From NCBI GenBank assembly GCA_964640665.1, contig CAZXHT010000001.1, positions 1 to 64,000 on the forward strand: a stretch of DNA of 64,000 nucleotides, given 5' to 3'. The DNA is from DATKYQ01 sp964640665. GTDB lineage: Bacteria > Myxococcota > B64-G9. Under the pieces are notes generated by a model, which did not search any database, had not been told where the DNA came from, and worked only from the letters and a program-made list of their open reading frames with translations. Below, piece after piece: positions 45,016 to 53,954 of this stretch; position 1 is the stretch's first letter; each line of letters begins with the position of its first letter. The position numbers and the translations under genes are program-made.

Positions 45016-45781
45016 GATTCGCGCTCCCGTTTTACAGACCCATGGGCGAGAAAAACCGGATGCAGGCCACCGGCACGATCTATCATCTTTTGATCGACCT
45101 CACACTGCCAGCAACGGTAGTCGTTCTCGCATCGCGCCCCGGGCGTCAGGCCCATCAGGGCGTAGCGACAAGGGCGACTCTCTCCCCATCTGTCTTTCAG
45201 ACGCGCTACGGCAACTTCTTCCATCGAGATGGCGCCGGTGGGGCAAATATGCGAGCAGGCCCCGCAGGCTATGCAACTTTGAGGAAATTCTCCAAAGTAT
45301 CGTGTGGCAATTTTTCGCGTGCCGCCCCTCTCGACGAACGCCAGCGCATCAGCCCCGACCACCTCGCGGCATACTCTGACGCACAATCCGCATAGGATGC
45401 AATTGTCTGTCGTCTCTCCACTTCTGAAATTCGTACTAGACACGCCGTATTCGGATGCCAGGCTCTTGATCCGCAGTGAGTCAGGCGCCATGGACAACAG
45501 CAACTCGAACACCATCCGGCGATTGCGCACCACCTTCTCGGTGTCCAGGTATACACTGATGTTCTCTCGCAACGGGTAGTCGCACGACGTGCATAGCTTG
45601 CGACGACCGTTCTCCTCGATCTCCACGAGGCATAGCCTGCAGGCCCCGTAAGGCTTCAGTGCCGGGTGATGACACAGCGACGGAACGCGAAACCCATGCC
45701 TCCGCAGTGCATCGAGCAGGCTTTCGCCGCGTGTTCCAGTGAACGGTTTTCCGTCGACGGCGAAGTTGACTTTTTCCGCAT
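45012..45781 (-). CDS. HoxU/NuoG-N-like iron-sulfur protein, frameshifted at its start
   Basis: In the frame of 45012 a 2Fe-2S domain begins upstream of any usual start: VNFAVDGKPFTG ... CHHPALKPYGACRLCLVEI ... CTSC, then NADH_GLU/HxxxC-type residues and two 4Fe-4S sites (CILCGLCVRVC, CIACGACSHICP) and a Cys-rich tail (CENDYRCWQC). The only good start is ATG 45781, overlapping the upstream stop (TGATG), but it is one base out: a run of five A (minus strand, 45771-45775) would need six to give MRKKVNF (256 residues). A CTG 8 nt after GGAGGA is the only in-frame alternative. The protein resembles diaphorase subunits feeding electrons to the neighbouring GltD-like gene. Confidence 0.75.
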
Positions 45782-47184
45782 CAGTTCTCAGTGTCTACTT
45801 CCTCCAGGAAATCGTTCACTTCGACGGCCGCACGGGAACCCGAGGCAATAGCCGCCACGACGTTACGCGAGCCGGTCACGACTTCACCTGCTCCGAAGAT
45901 TCCCCGCCGCGAGGTCATGATCCGCACCGGATCCACCTGCAGACAGCCCAAAGGACCCGTCATCTCTCCGGCCCATTCTCCAAGGAAGGAAAGATCTACC
46001 GCACGCTCTTCCGCCGCGATGAAAGTCGCGGCAGGCAACTGCAGACCCGGGTGACGATCTCCTGTCACATCATTCCGCGGCCAGCGACGCCCCATATGGT
46101 CAACCGGGCCATAGGACACGGGCATAACGAGTATACTCTCAATCGCCCCGTCACCGACCACGCGCCACGGTCTCATTTCCTCGACTATTTCGACTCCCTC
46201 TTCCCGCGCCAGGCGCAACTTGTCATGATCGCATGGAGATTCCCGCAGGCCGCGGCGCATCACGAGGCTAACCGGTCCGGCCCCGGCACGCACCGCCATC
46301 CTGGCAACCGACACAGCCATGTTGCCGCTCCCGGCAACGACCGCCGGCCCGGAAAGGCCGTCCCCCGTCTTCTCATGGAACCCGCGCGCAAAGGACAGGG
46401 CGTCAAAACATCCCTCGACATCCTCATTTTCAATACCAAGCCTGAGACCATTACCGGCTCCCACGGCCAGGATGACGGCCCCGGCGCCATCCGCAAACAA
46501 CTTATCGAGTGCCGCGGGCCCGTCGATTGCCTGGCCACAACGAATCTCGACCCCCGACGCCTGGATGAATTTCAGATCCACCTGCAGGGAGGCGGAAGGA
46601 AGATCGAAGGACGGAATCGCGTGACTCAATAAGCCACCGGGGCGCTCCGCGGCCTCATAGACTATTACTCTCCGACCGGCCCGGGCCAGAAAATATGCCG
46701 CGCTGAGGCCTGCCGGCCCGGCTCCCACGACCGCCACCGACCCATTCTTAATTTTTGGCGTCGCTTTAGGCACCCCGTGCCCGGCCAGTTCCACGGCCGC
46801 CCGCTTGAGTTCGCGAATCGCAACGGGATCGTCCAGCGTACCGCGCACGCAGGCATGCTCGCATGCCCGCAGGCACAACCGTCCACAAACCGAGGGAAAG
46901 GGATTGGTCCGCAGGATTATTCGCAAGGCCCGATCTGAATCTCCCGCGGCGATCGCCTTCAGGTAGCCCGGCACGTCCTGATCGAGAGGACAAGCTGCCT
47001 GGCAAGGAGGCACATCGACATGCCTGTGTGGAAAAAGCATGTTCCTTGCAACGCGTCCCCGCAGGCTGTCTTCCTCACGGGATAACTCCGGAAAAACCGT
47101 TACCGGGCATTCGTGGGTACAGGCATGGCACGGCAAACAACGTTCTTGGTGCCAGACAGGGCGATGTGTCCTTACTATCGCCAC
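45781..47184 (-). CDS. GltD-like NAD(P)/FAD oxidoreductase
   Basis: 467 residues. An N-terminal cysteine-rich region with 4Fe-4S-type motifs (CLPCHACTHECP, then CQAACP and CGRLC ... CEHAC) leads to a glutamate-synthase-small-subunit-like flavoprotein with the FAD motif VAVVGAGPAGLSAAYFL (about 149-165) and the NAD(P) motif VVAGSGNMAVSVAR (about 280-293), ending GIFGAGEVVTGSRNVV. It passes electrons between NAD(P)H and iron-sulfur partners. GTG start with GGAGG 4 nt upstream; it overlaps korC by 10 bp. The stop overlaps the HoxU-like ATG (TGATG). Confidence 0.88.
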   Translation of the reverse strand: MAIVRTHRPVWHQERCLPCHACTHECPVTVFPELSREEDSLRGRVARNMLFPHRHVDVPPCQAACPLDQDVPGYLKAIAAGDSDRALRIILRTNPFPSVCGRLCLRACEHACVRGTLDDPVAIRELKRAAVELAGHGVPKATPKIKNGSVAVVGAGPAGLSAAYFLARAGRRVIVYEAAERPGGLLSHAIPSFDLPSASLQVDLKFIQASGVEIRCGQAIDGPAALDKLFADGAGAVILAVGAGNGLRLGIENEDVEGCFDALSFARGFHEKTGDGLSGPAVVAGSGNMAVSVARMAVRAGAGPVSLVMRRGLRESPCDHDKLRLAREEGVEIVEEMRPWRVVGDGAIESILVMPVSYGPVDHMGRRWPRNDVTGDRHPGLQLPAATFIAAEERAVDLSFLGEWAGEMTGPLGCLQVDPVRIMTSRRGIFGAGEVVTGSRNVVAAIASGSRAAVEVNDFLEEVDTEN

Positions 47185-47741
47185 GGAGCCTCCGAAGCGA
47201 CCAGACTCTTTCCCAGGGAAAAGCCCAAGTCGAAGGCTTCGAGATTGATCTGGATGAATCGCGGGTTTACAAGACTCCCGGCCGCCGCTACGATTTCCGA
47301 CGCAACCACCATCCCGGTAAAACCTATCATCGCCCCGAGCATGACGAAGTTGGCAGCCAGCTTGTTACCTATTTCTTCCACGGCGCTCGCTGTTCCCGGG
47401 ATTGCAAGCTGCCTGACCCCTTCTTTTTCCATGGGGTTCACGAAGAAGTCGTCGACCATGACCAACCCGCCGGGAGCGACATCGGGCATATACATGTCAT
47501 AGGCCTCCTGGGCCAGGATAATCAGCAGGTCGGGATGCAAGACGTGGGGGAAGTCGATCTCACAATCTGACAGGATCACGTCGGCGCGGGTGACCCCGCC
47601 GCGTGCTCTCGATCCATAGGATTGGGAAGCCGCCACTTGCATGCCCGAACGAACCCCGGCCTCGGCCAATACCGCACCAAGGGTAATGAGCCCCTGTCCT
47701 CCGAGCCCCCCGAAGCGAACCTGCACGGGCCATTCACTCAT
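47175..47741 (-). CDS. korC: 2-oxoacid:ferredoxin oxidoreductase gamma subunit
   Basis: 188 residues, whole POR/KOR gamma domain: FGGLGGQGLITLGAVLAEA (about 9-27), SQSYGSRARGGVTRADV and NPRFIQINLEAFDLG. It has no fused domains. With korA and korB it forms the 2-oxoacid oxidoreductase that releases CO2 and reduces ferredoxin, or the reverse. The start ATG 47741 overlaps korB by 8 bp; the frame upstream to 47855 is only overlap. Confidence 0.9.
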   Translation of the reverse strand: MSEWPVQVRFGGLGGQGLITLGAVLAEAGVRSGMQVAASQSYGSRARGGVTRADVILSDCEIDFPHVLHPDLLIILAQEAYDMYMPDVAPGGLVMVDDFFVNPMEKEGVRQLAIPGTASAVEEIGNKLAANFVMLGAMIGFTGMVVASEIVAAAGSLVNPRFIQINLEAFDLGFSLGKSLVASEAPWR

Positions 47742-48489
47742 CGCCAAACTCCCCGATGACGATTCTTGCTGCCAATTGCCCTGGTGACAGATCGCCTGCC
47801 TGATCACGGTCGATGCACAACTCGTTAATGTGATCATACAATGCCGTGACATCATCGAAGCGATTGCGGCGTCCGAACTGGGTGGGACACGGGCTCATAA
47901 CTTCGACAAACGTGAACCCCTTGATTCGCACGGCCTTTTTTATGGAGTCGATCAGACTCCGCGTGCGTGTCACCGGCCAGCGGGCGGCATACGGAGCTCC
48001 TGCAGCCCGCACCAGCGCACACAAATCGAACGGGCGATACTTGCTGCCGCTGGGTTCGGTAGCGGTGTGGGAGCCCAGGGGCGTGGTTGATGCCGTCTGT
48101 CCACCTGTCATGCCATAGATCTGGTTGTTGGCACAGATGACGGTCATGTCGATGTTCCGCCGTGCGCCGTGTATCAAGTGATTGCCGCCGATGGAGGAAA
48201 GATCGCCGTCGCCGCTCACCACCAGCACATTCAGTTCCGGTTTGGCCAGCTTGGCTCCCGTCGCATAGGCCACTGCCCGGCCGTGAAGGGTATGCAGGGT
48301 GTCGGCCTTGATGTTGGGACTTGGAATCCATGCGGCACACCCGATGCCGGAGACAAACAGCAACCGGCGCCGGTCGAGAGCCAAATCGTCCACAGCCCGG
48401 ATTATCGCTCCCAACAAGATCCCGTGCCCGCATCCCGGGCAAAAGGCGGTGTGCTCGACCCGTAACCAGTCCGAGAGAGATCTGGTCAT
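47734..48489 (-). CDS. korB: 2-oxoacid:ferredoxin oxidoreductase beta subunit
   Basis: 251 residues. CPGCGHGILL (17-26) and GIGCAAW hold the usual N-terminal cysteines; the thiamine diphosphate/Mg motif is GDGDLSSIGGNHLIHGARRN then ANNQIYGMTGGQ. Such short beta subunits are typical of the two-subunit plus gamma (KorABC) type, mostly 2-oxoglutarate-specific; specificity is inferred from this architecture. The ATG has GGGAG 7 nt upstream and overlaps the korA stop by 4 bp. Confidence 0.92.
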   Translation of the reverse strand: MTRSLSDWLRVEHTAFCPGCGHGILLGAIIRAVDDLALDRRRLLFVSGIGCAAWIPSPNIKADTLHTLHGRAVAYATGAKLAKPELNVLVVSGDGDLSSIGGNHLIHGARRNIDMTVICANNQIYGMTGGQTASTTPLGSHTATEPSGSKYRPFDLCALVRAAGAPYAARWPVTRTRSLIDSIKKAVRIKGFTFVEVMSPCPTQFGRRNRFDDVTALYDHINELCIDRDQAGDLSPGQLAARIVIGEFGDE

Positions 48490-49601
48490 GACTTTCTCCC
48501 GAGAACCGTTTCGATTATCGTGGCGGGCTCGATTACCTCACCGTTTACCTGTGTCAGCGATACGACCTCACAGTTGACGTATTGACGGACCAAACCGGCT
48601 AACTGCCCCATGTTCATTTCAGGAACGAGCAGCCAGCGAACACTGTTTCCCAAGGCTGCTACCTGTTCGGCAGGGAAAGGCCAGATGGTCTTCAAACGCA
48701 GCAGACCCGCCTTGACTCCCTTTTGGCGTAGCGCCTTGACGGCTGCGAGTGAACTACGGCCGGTGAATCCATAAGCGACTATAGCCACCTCGGCGTCGTC
48801 CAGCAAACGGGCATCGAGTTCGCAGATCTCGCCGGCGTGATCCAGGATCTTGTGGTTTATCCGGCCTACCAGTTCGGCATGTGGTGCGGGAGTGTCGACC
48901 CGGCGGTAGCCCCAGCCGTCGTGAGTCGAGCCCGTAACAAGCAGGTTGGCTCCGTCGCCAAATGCGGGCATCGGAGGCACGCCGTCGGCGAGTTCGTGTC
49001 CAAAGGGCTGCCTGCCCTGCCTACGATCCCGTTCGGGCATCTCGAAATCGTCGTGCAGCACAACCGCTTCCCGTAGATGACCCACACTTTCTTCTGTCAG
49101 GACAAAAGAGGGAACCCGGTAACGCTCGGAAAGCGCAAAGGCCCTTATTGTCAGGTCGTACATTTCCTGGACCGACCAGGGGCAAAGAGCGATTGGACAG
49201 TAGTCACCATGCGATCCATATCGAACCTGCATTAGATCGCCTGATCCGACCCGCGTGGCCTGCCCCGTGGCCGGACCGGCTCTTTGGACATCAACGATCA
49301 CGCAGGGCGTCTCGGTGATGGCCGCATATCCGAGCCCCTCCATCATCAGGCTCAACCCCGGGCCGCTGGTGGCTGTCATGGCCTTGGCCCCGGACCAGGC
49401 CGCCCCCACAACGGCCGCAATGGAAGCCAGTTCGTCCTCCATCTGGATAAAGGCACCCCCGGCAGCGGGCAGCCGCTGGGCCAGGATTTCCATGATCTCG
49501 GACGAGGGGGTGATCGGGTAGCCCGCGTAGAATGTACACCCGGCCCGCAACGCGCCCTCGGCGCAGGCCTGGTTGCCCATCAGGATCTTCGCCCCACTCA
49601 C
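48486..49601 (-). CDS. korA: 2-oxoacid:ferredoxin oxidoreductase alpha subunit
   Basis: 371 residues: MGNQACAEGALRAGCTFYAGYPITPSSEIME (8-38) is the KorA/PorA opening, followed by MEDELASIAAVVGAAWSG, SGPGLSLMMEG and a C-terminal domain with LRLKTIWPFP. It binds the oxoacid and CoA. GTG start; AAGG lies about 10 nt upstream. First structural gene of the kor operon, 23 nt after the RR-PilZ gene, so both are probably in one transcript. Confidence 0.92.
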   Translation of the reverse strand: MSGAKILMGNQACAEGALRAGCTFYAGYPITPSSEIMEILAQRLPAAGGAFIQMEDELASIAAVVGAAWSGAKAMTATSGPGLSLMMEGLGYAAITETPCVIVDVQRAGPATGQATRVGSGDLMQVRYGSHGDYCPIALCPWSVQEMYDLTIRAFALSERYRVPSFVLTEESVGHLREAVVLHDDFEMPERDRRQGRQPFGHELADGVPPMPAFGDGANLLVTGSTHDGWGYRRVDTPAPHAELVGRINHKILDHAGEICELDARLLDDAEVAIVAYGFTGRSSLAAVKALRQKGVKAGLLRLKTIWPFPAEQVAALGNSVRWLLVPEMNMGQLAGLVRQYVNCEVVSLTQVNGEVIEPATIIETVLGRKS

Positions 49602-49624
49602 AGCTTGGACCTTTCGCCCCGCGC

Positions 49625-50407
49625 TCAGTCCTCTGCCACCCTGTAACCCCCGTTGGGCTTGACGAACCCAAGCAAGGCGCGAACGTAGCGTTCGATTTTT
49701 CGCAGGTTCGGCGCATCTATTTCGGAAAAACGGATCCCAACCCCCCAGCGCAGGTCATGCTCGATCTCCAGACACCAGGCCACCTCTCCGGAAGCCTGAA
49801 TGTCCCCGATCCCGCCGGGAATCGAAAAATGCAGATCGACAGTGGATCCCTTCAAAAAGTTGCGCTCAATCTCGAAGTATATCCCCCCCGTCGAAATGTT
49901 GATCATCGGGTGATGCAGGAGCACCTCGGCCGTCTGAGAAGTTACTTCTACATCGATCGGCAGGCGCGGGGTGCCGCGGCGTTCGACGCCCGGCGCCGAG
50001 CGGGGGGGGCTATCCCGGCCTCTGGCGGCGACGATCTCCCGCTGTTTCCCGAGGCGCCGGACGTGATCGAGCAACACCTGAGGCTCGATCGGTTTGTGGA
50101 GAAAATCATCCGCCAAAAACTGCTGCGGATCGCCCCCGGCCTCCTCGATCTCGGCTACGCCGATGCTTACCAGTATCACCGGGATCGGCGCAGTGCGGCT
50201 GTAGTTGCGCAACTTGCGAGCGACCTCGGTGCCCAGCAACCCGGGCAGGATGATATCTATGATGGCAAGATCCGGTAACTTGGAGATAGTTTTTTCGACA
50301 GCTTCTTCGCCGGTTGTGGCGGTAAACACCTCGTGACCCGCCGAGACAAGCGTATCCACGGTAGTCTTCAGGAAAAATTCGTCATCATCTGCCAACAGAA
50401 TCCGCAT
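49625..50407 (-). CDS. response regulator with PilZ domain
   Basis: 260 residues: receiver domain (1-118) with the acidic pair DDD, phospho-acceptor in IIDIILPG and the K in LHKPIE; a linker; then a PilZ domain (about 145-250) with ERRGTPRLPIDVEV and NISTGGIYFE. The arginine/(D/N)xSxxG pair that binds cyclic di-GMP is present in the NxSxxG form. It is a phospho- and possibly c-di-GMP-sensing adaptor without DNA-binding domain. The ATG at 50407 has GAGGG 7 nt upstream. It heads the kor transcript and is divergent from purC. Confidence 0.88.
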   Translation of the reverse strand: MRILLADDDEFFLKTTVDTLVSAGHEVFTATTGEEAVEKTISKLPDLAIIDIILPGLLGTEVARKLRNYSRTAPIPVILVSIGVAEIEEAGGDPQQFLADDFLHKPIEPQVLLDHVRRLGKQREIVAARGRDSPPRSAPGVERRGTPRLPIDVEVTSQTAEVLLHHPMINISTGGIYFEIERNFLKGSTVDLHFSIPGGIGDIQASGEVAWCLEIEHDLRWGVGIRFSEIDAPNLRKIERYVRALLGFVKPNGGYRVAED

Positions 50408-50531
50408 CGGCATCCCTCGTCAGAGCCGCGAATTTACCCCACGTAAAACGGAAACGCAAGAGTCGAAACCGTCCGGTTCGTCTCTATTGGCAGGTCTTGT
50501 GCCCATGCGACGCCGGTGTTATACAGGTCGA

Positions 50532-51491
50532 ATGATAGACGAAAAGGCGCTCCACGAGCTTTTAGGACATACGCTCTGCGAAACCAGGCTCGCGGGCCTG
50601 CCGGAGCCGATCCGCGGCAAGGTGCGCGACATCTACGATCTGGGCGACCGGCTGTTGATCGTGACCACCGACCGCATCAGCGCCTTCGACGTGGTGCTGG
50701 GTTCCGTGCCTTGCAAGGGTCAGGCACTCAACGCCATCGCCGCCCACTGGTTCGAACGCACCGCTGACGTCGTACCCAACCACGTAATCGACGTGCCCGA
50801 TCCGGCTGCCATGCTGGTTATGAAACTCTCGCCACTGCCTGTAGAAGTCGTTATGCGTCGCTACCTGACGGGTAGCCTGTTGCGCGAATACGAAAAAGGT
50901 GTCCGCCGGATCTACGGCCACGAGTTACCGGACGGGCTCGAACGTGACCAGCGCTTCGAAGAAGCGTTGATCACCCCCACTACCAAGGCCGAGTTGGGCG
51001 AACACGATGAACCACTCTCGCCCGATGAAGTCGTTTCACGCAAACTTGTCGAAGCCGGCCTGTGGAGGCAGGTGGAAACGGCCGCCCGCGACCTGTTTTC
51101 CAGGGGCGAAGCGGAGGCGCGCGAGCGCGATCTGATCCTGGTGGACACCAAGTACGAGTTCGGCCTGGACGGTGACAGACTGGTTGTAATGGATGAGATC
51201 CACACTCCTGACTCCAGCCGCTACTGGGAAAGCAAGGGCTATGCCGAGCGCTTTCAAAAACAACAGCCACAGAAGATGCTCGACAAAGAGAACATCCGTC
51301 AGTGGCTGCTCGAAAGGGGATTTTCAGGACACGGCGATCCCCCGGCATTGACCGATGAGGTGCGTGTCTTTCTGGCCCGCACCTACCTCGATCTCCAGGA
51401 ACGCCTGACCGGCCTTCGGCCGACGCTGCCAGATGAAGCGCCGGCCGAGCGAATCGCGGCCAACCTTCGCCGCCGGGGGCTTGTCAAGTGA
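50532..51491 (+). CDS. purC: SAICAR synthase (phosphoribosylaminoimidazole-succinocarboxamide synthase)
   Basis: 319 residues, long PurC form. GKVRDIYDLGDRLLIVTTDR (about 28-47), RISAFD, RYLTGS and LILVDTKYEFG then DEIHTPDSSRYW are the family's ATP and substrate sites. It makes SAICAR in de novo purine synthesis from CAIR, aspartate and ATP. The start codon ATG 50532 is preceded by a weak AGG. Stop overlaps the next start by 4 bp (GTGA). Confidence 0.95.
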   Translation: MIDEKALHELLGHTLCETRLAGLPEPIRGKVRDIYDLGDRLLIVTTDRISAFDVVLGSVPCKGQALNAIAAHWFERTADVVPNHVIDVPDPAAMLVMKLSPLPVEVVMRRYLTGSLLREYEKGVRRIYGHELPDGLERDQRFEEALITPTTKAELGEHDEPLSPDEVVSRKLVEAGLWRQVETAARDLFSRGEAEARERDLILVDTKYEFGLDGDRLVVMDEIHTPDSSRYWESKGYAERFQKQQPQKMLDKENIRQWLLERGFSGHGDPPALTDEVRVFLARTYLDLQERLTGLRPTLPDEAPAERIAANLRRRGLVK

Positions 51492-52003
51492 CTTTGCCCA
51501 TTAGAATAGTTGCCATGGCGCTTCTGGTACTGATCGCACAAACGGGTGCCACACAAACCGTGGCCAATGAGAAACCCTCGGTACCCGGGGGCACACGGAC
51601 AGGCACGGCAGAAACCGCCGCCGCACAAACCTCGGCAGCCGACGTGGCAAATGAGTTTCTGCTTGGCTTGGCCAATGCCGAAATCGATAAACTGGTTGCG
51701 CTGGGCGGTGACCCCTTCGACTTCGACGGAGAGCAAGCCCAGGGCCACCGTGAGATCGAGGCCTCCTGGAAGCGCTTCATGAAGCGCAACCGCGTCAGTC
51801 TCGGTATGTTGCAAAGCGGCGAGATCAACGTGATCGGTTACACGGAAGCGCTGAAAAGGTTCGGCCCAGCGCCCAGAAAGTTCGCTCACCTGTCGCTGAA
51901 GCGTTGCAAGTTCGCGGTGGTGACCTTCGAGAAGCGCAATGGCCTGATGCTGATTCTGGACCCGCAAGAACGCGGTTGGCGGGTTGTTGCGGCGACGGAT
52001 TAG
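51488..52003 (+). CDS. exported NTF2-like protein
   Basis: 171 residues with a signal peptide (5-22) and a Thr/Ala-rich low-complexity stretch (to about 52), then an alpha+beta domain starting ADVANEFLLGLANAEIDKLVALG, resembling a small NTF2/SnoaL-type fold with the closing GWRVVAATD. No catalytic motif. GTG start overlapping the purC stop; co-transcribed, but no functional link is visible. Confidence 0.65.
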   Translation: MTLPIRIVAMALLVLIAQTGATQTVANEKPSVPGGTRTGTAETAAAQTSAADVANEFLLGLANAEIDKLVALGGDPFDFDGEQAQGHREIEASWKRFMKRNRVSLGMLQSGEINVIGYTEALKRFGPAPRKFAHLSLKRCKFAVVTFEKRNGLMLILDPQERGWRVVAATD

Positions 52004-52040
52004 GTTGTATGTAAACGTTCAGTCCTTCGGCGTATTATAA

Positions 52041-52802
52041 TTACTCCTGTGGCAGGCAATTGTCCTTGCCGAGTTCCAGAGTCTCTCCGGCGTATGTGAT
52101 GGTCACCGAACCGTATCCCAATCGCACCTCGGTCCCGCTCTCGTTGGTGGCATACAGATTCACAGGCCGGCCGACCGGTATGTCGTCAAGCGTGAAACTC
52201 ACCTCGCCGTCCGTCGCCGCCTCGCTCGTGCGCGTGAAGCGCACGTTCTCCTGTGAGTCGACTGCCGAGAATGTTATCTGTCCCTGCAAGCCGCTCGTAT
52301 CATAGGCGCAAGAGACATGCCCCACGGGATGCTGGTAGGCGTTCAACTCGATCTCCTCGGTGGTCGGAAGATCGCACGGATCGCTGGTCCCGGTGAATGT
52401 GCTCACCGCCCCGTTCTCGCCCCAGAAGATCGCCAGCTGAAAAACTCCCTGGGTGCAGGTTTGTACATTCAGAGACATCTGGAGGTCGTCGCCGTTTTCC
52501 CCCTTGATGAGTTGCGCGAAAGTGTCCAGGCCCTCGATTGAAACGTCGCCATCCTGGCAACTCAGGTGCAATCCCAGGAAGAAATCCTGTTTGTCCAAAC
52601 CCAGTTCGAAGGTGAGACCTTGCTCCTTCCGGCCCAGGTAACCCGTCCAGGCGTTGATGTCTTCGCCGTCCGGGCTGATGCCCAGGTCGCCGAGGGCCAG
52701 GCGCATGGTGAGATTGCTGCCGTCATCGCTGGCCGGAAAGCAACCCGGTGCTCCCAGGCAGACAAGAAGACCAAGTATTATCGCATGCCGTTTACCTATC
52801 AT
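52041..52802 (-). CDS. hypothetical lipoprotein
   Basis: 253 residues, lipoprotein signal with LGAPGC (Cys21), then beta-rich sequence with many Asp, Gly and Thr and paired cysteines (SCQDGD, TCTQGVF, DPCDLP, SCAYD), suggesting a disulfide-stabilised surface protein. No family recognised. Downstream of the FecR-domain gene by 12 nt and probably co-transcribed. Confidence 0.7.
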   Translation of the reverse strand: MIGKRHAIILGLLVCLGAPGCFPASDDGSNLTMRLALGDLGISPDGEDINAWTGYLGRKEQGLTFELGLDKQDFFLGLHLSCQDGDVSIEGLDTFAQLIKGENGDDLQMSLNVQTCTQGVFQLAIFWGENGAVSTFTGTSDPCDLPTTEEIELNAYQHPVGHVSCAYDTSGLQGQITFSAVDSQENVRFTRTSEAATDGEVSFTLDDIPVGRPVNLYATNESGTEVRLGYGSVTITYAGETLELGKDNCLPQE

Positions 52803-52814
52803 GGCGATTCCCTT

Positions 52815-53774
52815 TCATCTGCGGTGAAGGACGATTCGCAAGTTCACACTGCCCACGTCCTGCGCACCAATGACTAAGTCCGGGTTCTCCCAACCGCCGT
52901 CAATTCCACCACCATTGTCCACCATCGTCCCATCTCCGCCGAAATATGATCGGCTGCCCTCTACGGAACTATAATCCCCTTCCCGGGAGTCAAGCGGGGG
53001 TGGTGTCGTGTCTCCACCCAGATTCACCTGCCCGCGGGGGTTCTCCCGGTCAGCCGACGAGCCCGACGTGCTGAGGACGCCACCTGATGTCACTATCAGG
53101 TGATCGGCCGGGGCAAGGCCGACGTTCCAGGCCAGGGCCGTCGGTTCTTGCTGTGTGTCAGTCTCGTTGCGTACCCTGCGAAGCTCGGCCGTCGCCAGCG
53201 CCTCTGCCCGGGAGGGTTTTCCGTCCGTCTCGACGCGACTCCCCTGCCCGGCCGCCACCAGCATCTTCTCATCGCCGGGCCCGCTGAAGGACACCGCCCC
53301 ACTGAAAGTGTATATCCGCGTGTCTTCCTCGCCGGCCTCCAGGGCGAACTCGGTTCCCCTGACACCGGCCACGGCGTTTGAGGTACGCACTTGGAAATCG
53401 GCCCGGTTGCCGGCCACCAGTTTCTGAACCAGCGCTCGCAGCTTGCCGCCCACGAGACGCAGGCGCGTAACTCTTTGACCGGCCTTGGCGGCGAACAGAT
53501 GTTTCGTCACCACGACTTCGCTGTTCGATCCCAAGGCGATCAAGGCATCATCCGAGAAGAGCACTTTCAGGCGCGACTTCTTGTAGGTACGCAAACTGTC
53601 CCCTTCGCGGATTTCCATCCCCATTACTGCATCCAGTTGTTCTCCAGCGCGAATGACTTGCGCATGACCCTTTACCGAAGCCACGAATCCTGCCGCATCA
53701 TGGGCCAGCGCAAGGGTCGAAAGCCCCATCACCAGAATCAGCGCACCAAGCAGGCATGTTCTTTTAAAGATCAT
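52815..53774 (-). CDS. FecR-domain exported protein
   Basis: 319 residues: signal peptide (1-23) and a FecR-like domain (about 30-170) with REGDSLRTYKKSRLKVLF and SNAVAGVRGTEFAL, then an Asp/Gly-rich disordered tail. Unlike classic FecR it has no N-terminal anti-sigma domain, so it is the surface/periplasmic FecR-domain type often paired with a TPR/beta-barrel protein, as here. GAGGTGATGCC precedes the ATG. 180 nt separate it from the TPR-barrel gene; no terminator is seen there. Confidence 0.83.
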   Translation of the reverse strand: MIFKRTCLLGALILVMGLSTLALAHDAAGFVASVKGHAQVIRAGEQLDAVMGMEIREGDSLRTYKKSRLKVLFSDDALIALGSNSEVVVTKHLFAAKAGQRVTRLRLVGGKLRALVQKLVAGNRADFQVRTSNAVAGVRGTEFALEAGEEDTRIYTFSGAVSFSGPGDEKMLVAAGQGSRVETDGKPSRAEALATAELRRVRNETDTQQEPTALAWNVGLAPADHLIVTSGGVLSTSGSSADRENPRGQVNLGGDTTPPPLDSREGDYSSVEGSRSYFGGDGTMVDNGGGIDGGWENPDLVIGAQDVGSVNLRIVLHRR

Positions 53775-53954
53775 GGCATCACCTCAAGGTCTATTCACAA
53801 GCACAGCGCGTGCCAATGCCGGCTCCCGAGCGTTCAACATAATACAAAAGCGAATACAACACGTTAGGAAGTCCAGCACAAAAAGGCAAGTGCTTGAATC
53901 ATCAGAAAACTGAAGAAAACCACGTTTTTCCTTGTCACACATCAGAGCACACCG

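Noticed and set aside
45012..45626. Starting the HoxU-like protein at the GTG of 45626
   Set aside because: It would cut through the 2Fe-2S motif and delete the first cysteines that are encoded upstream in the same frame.
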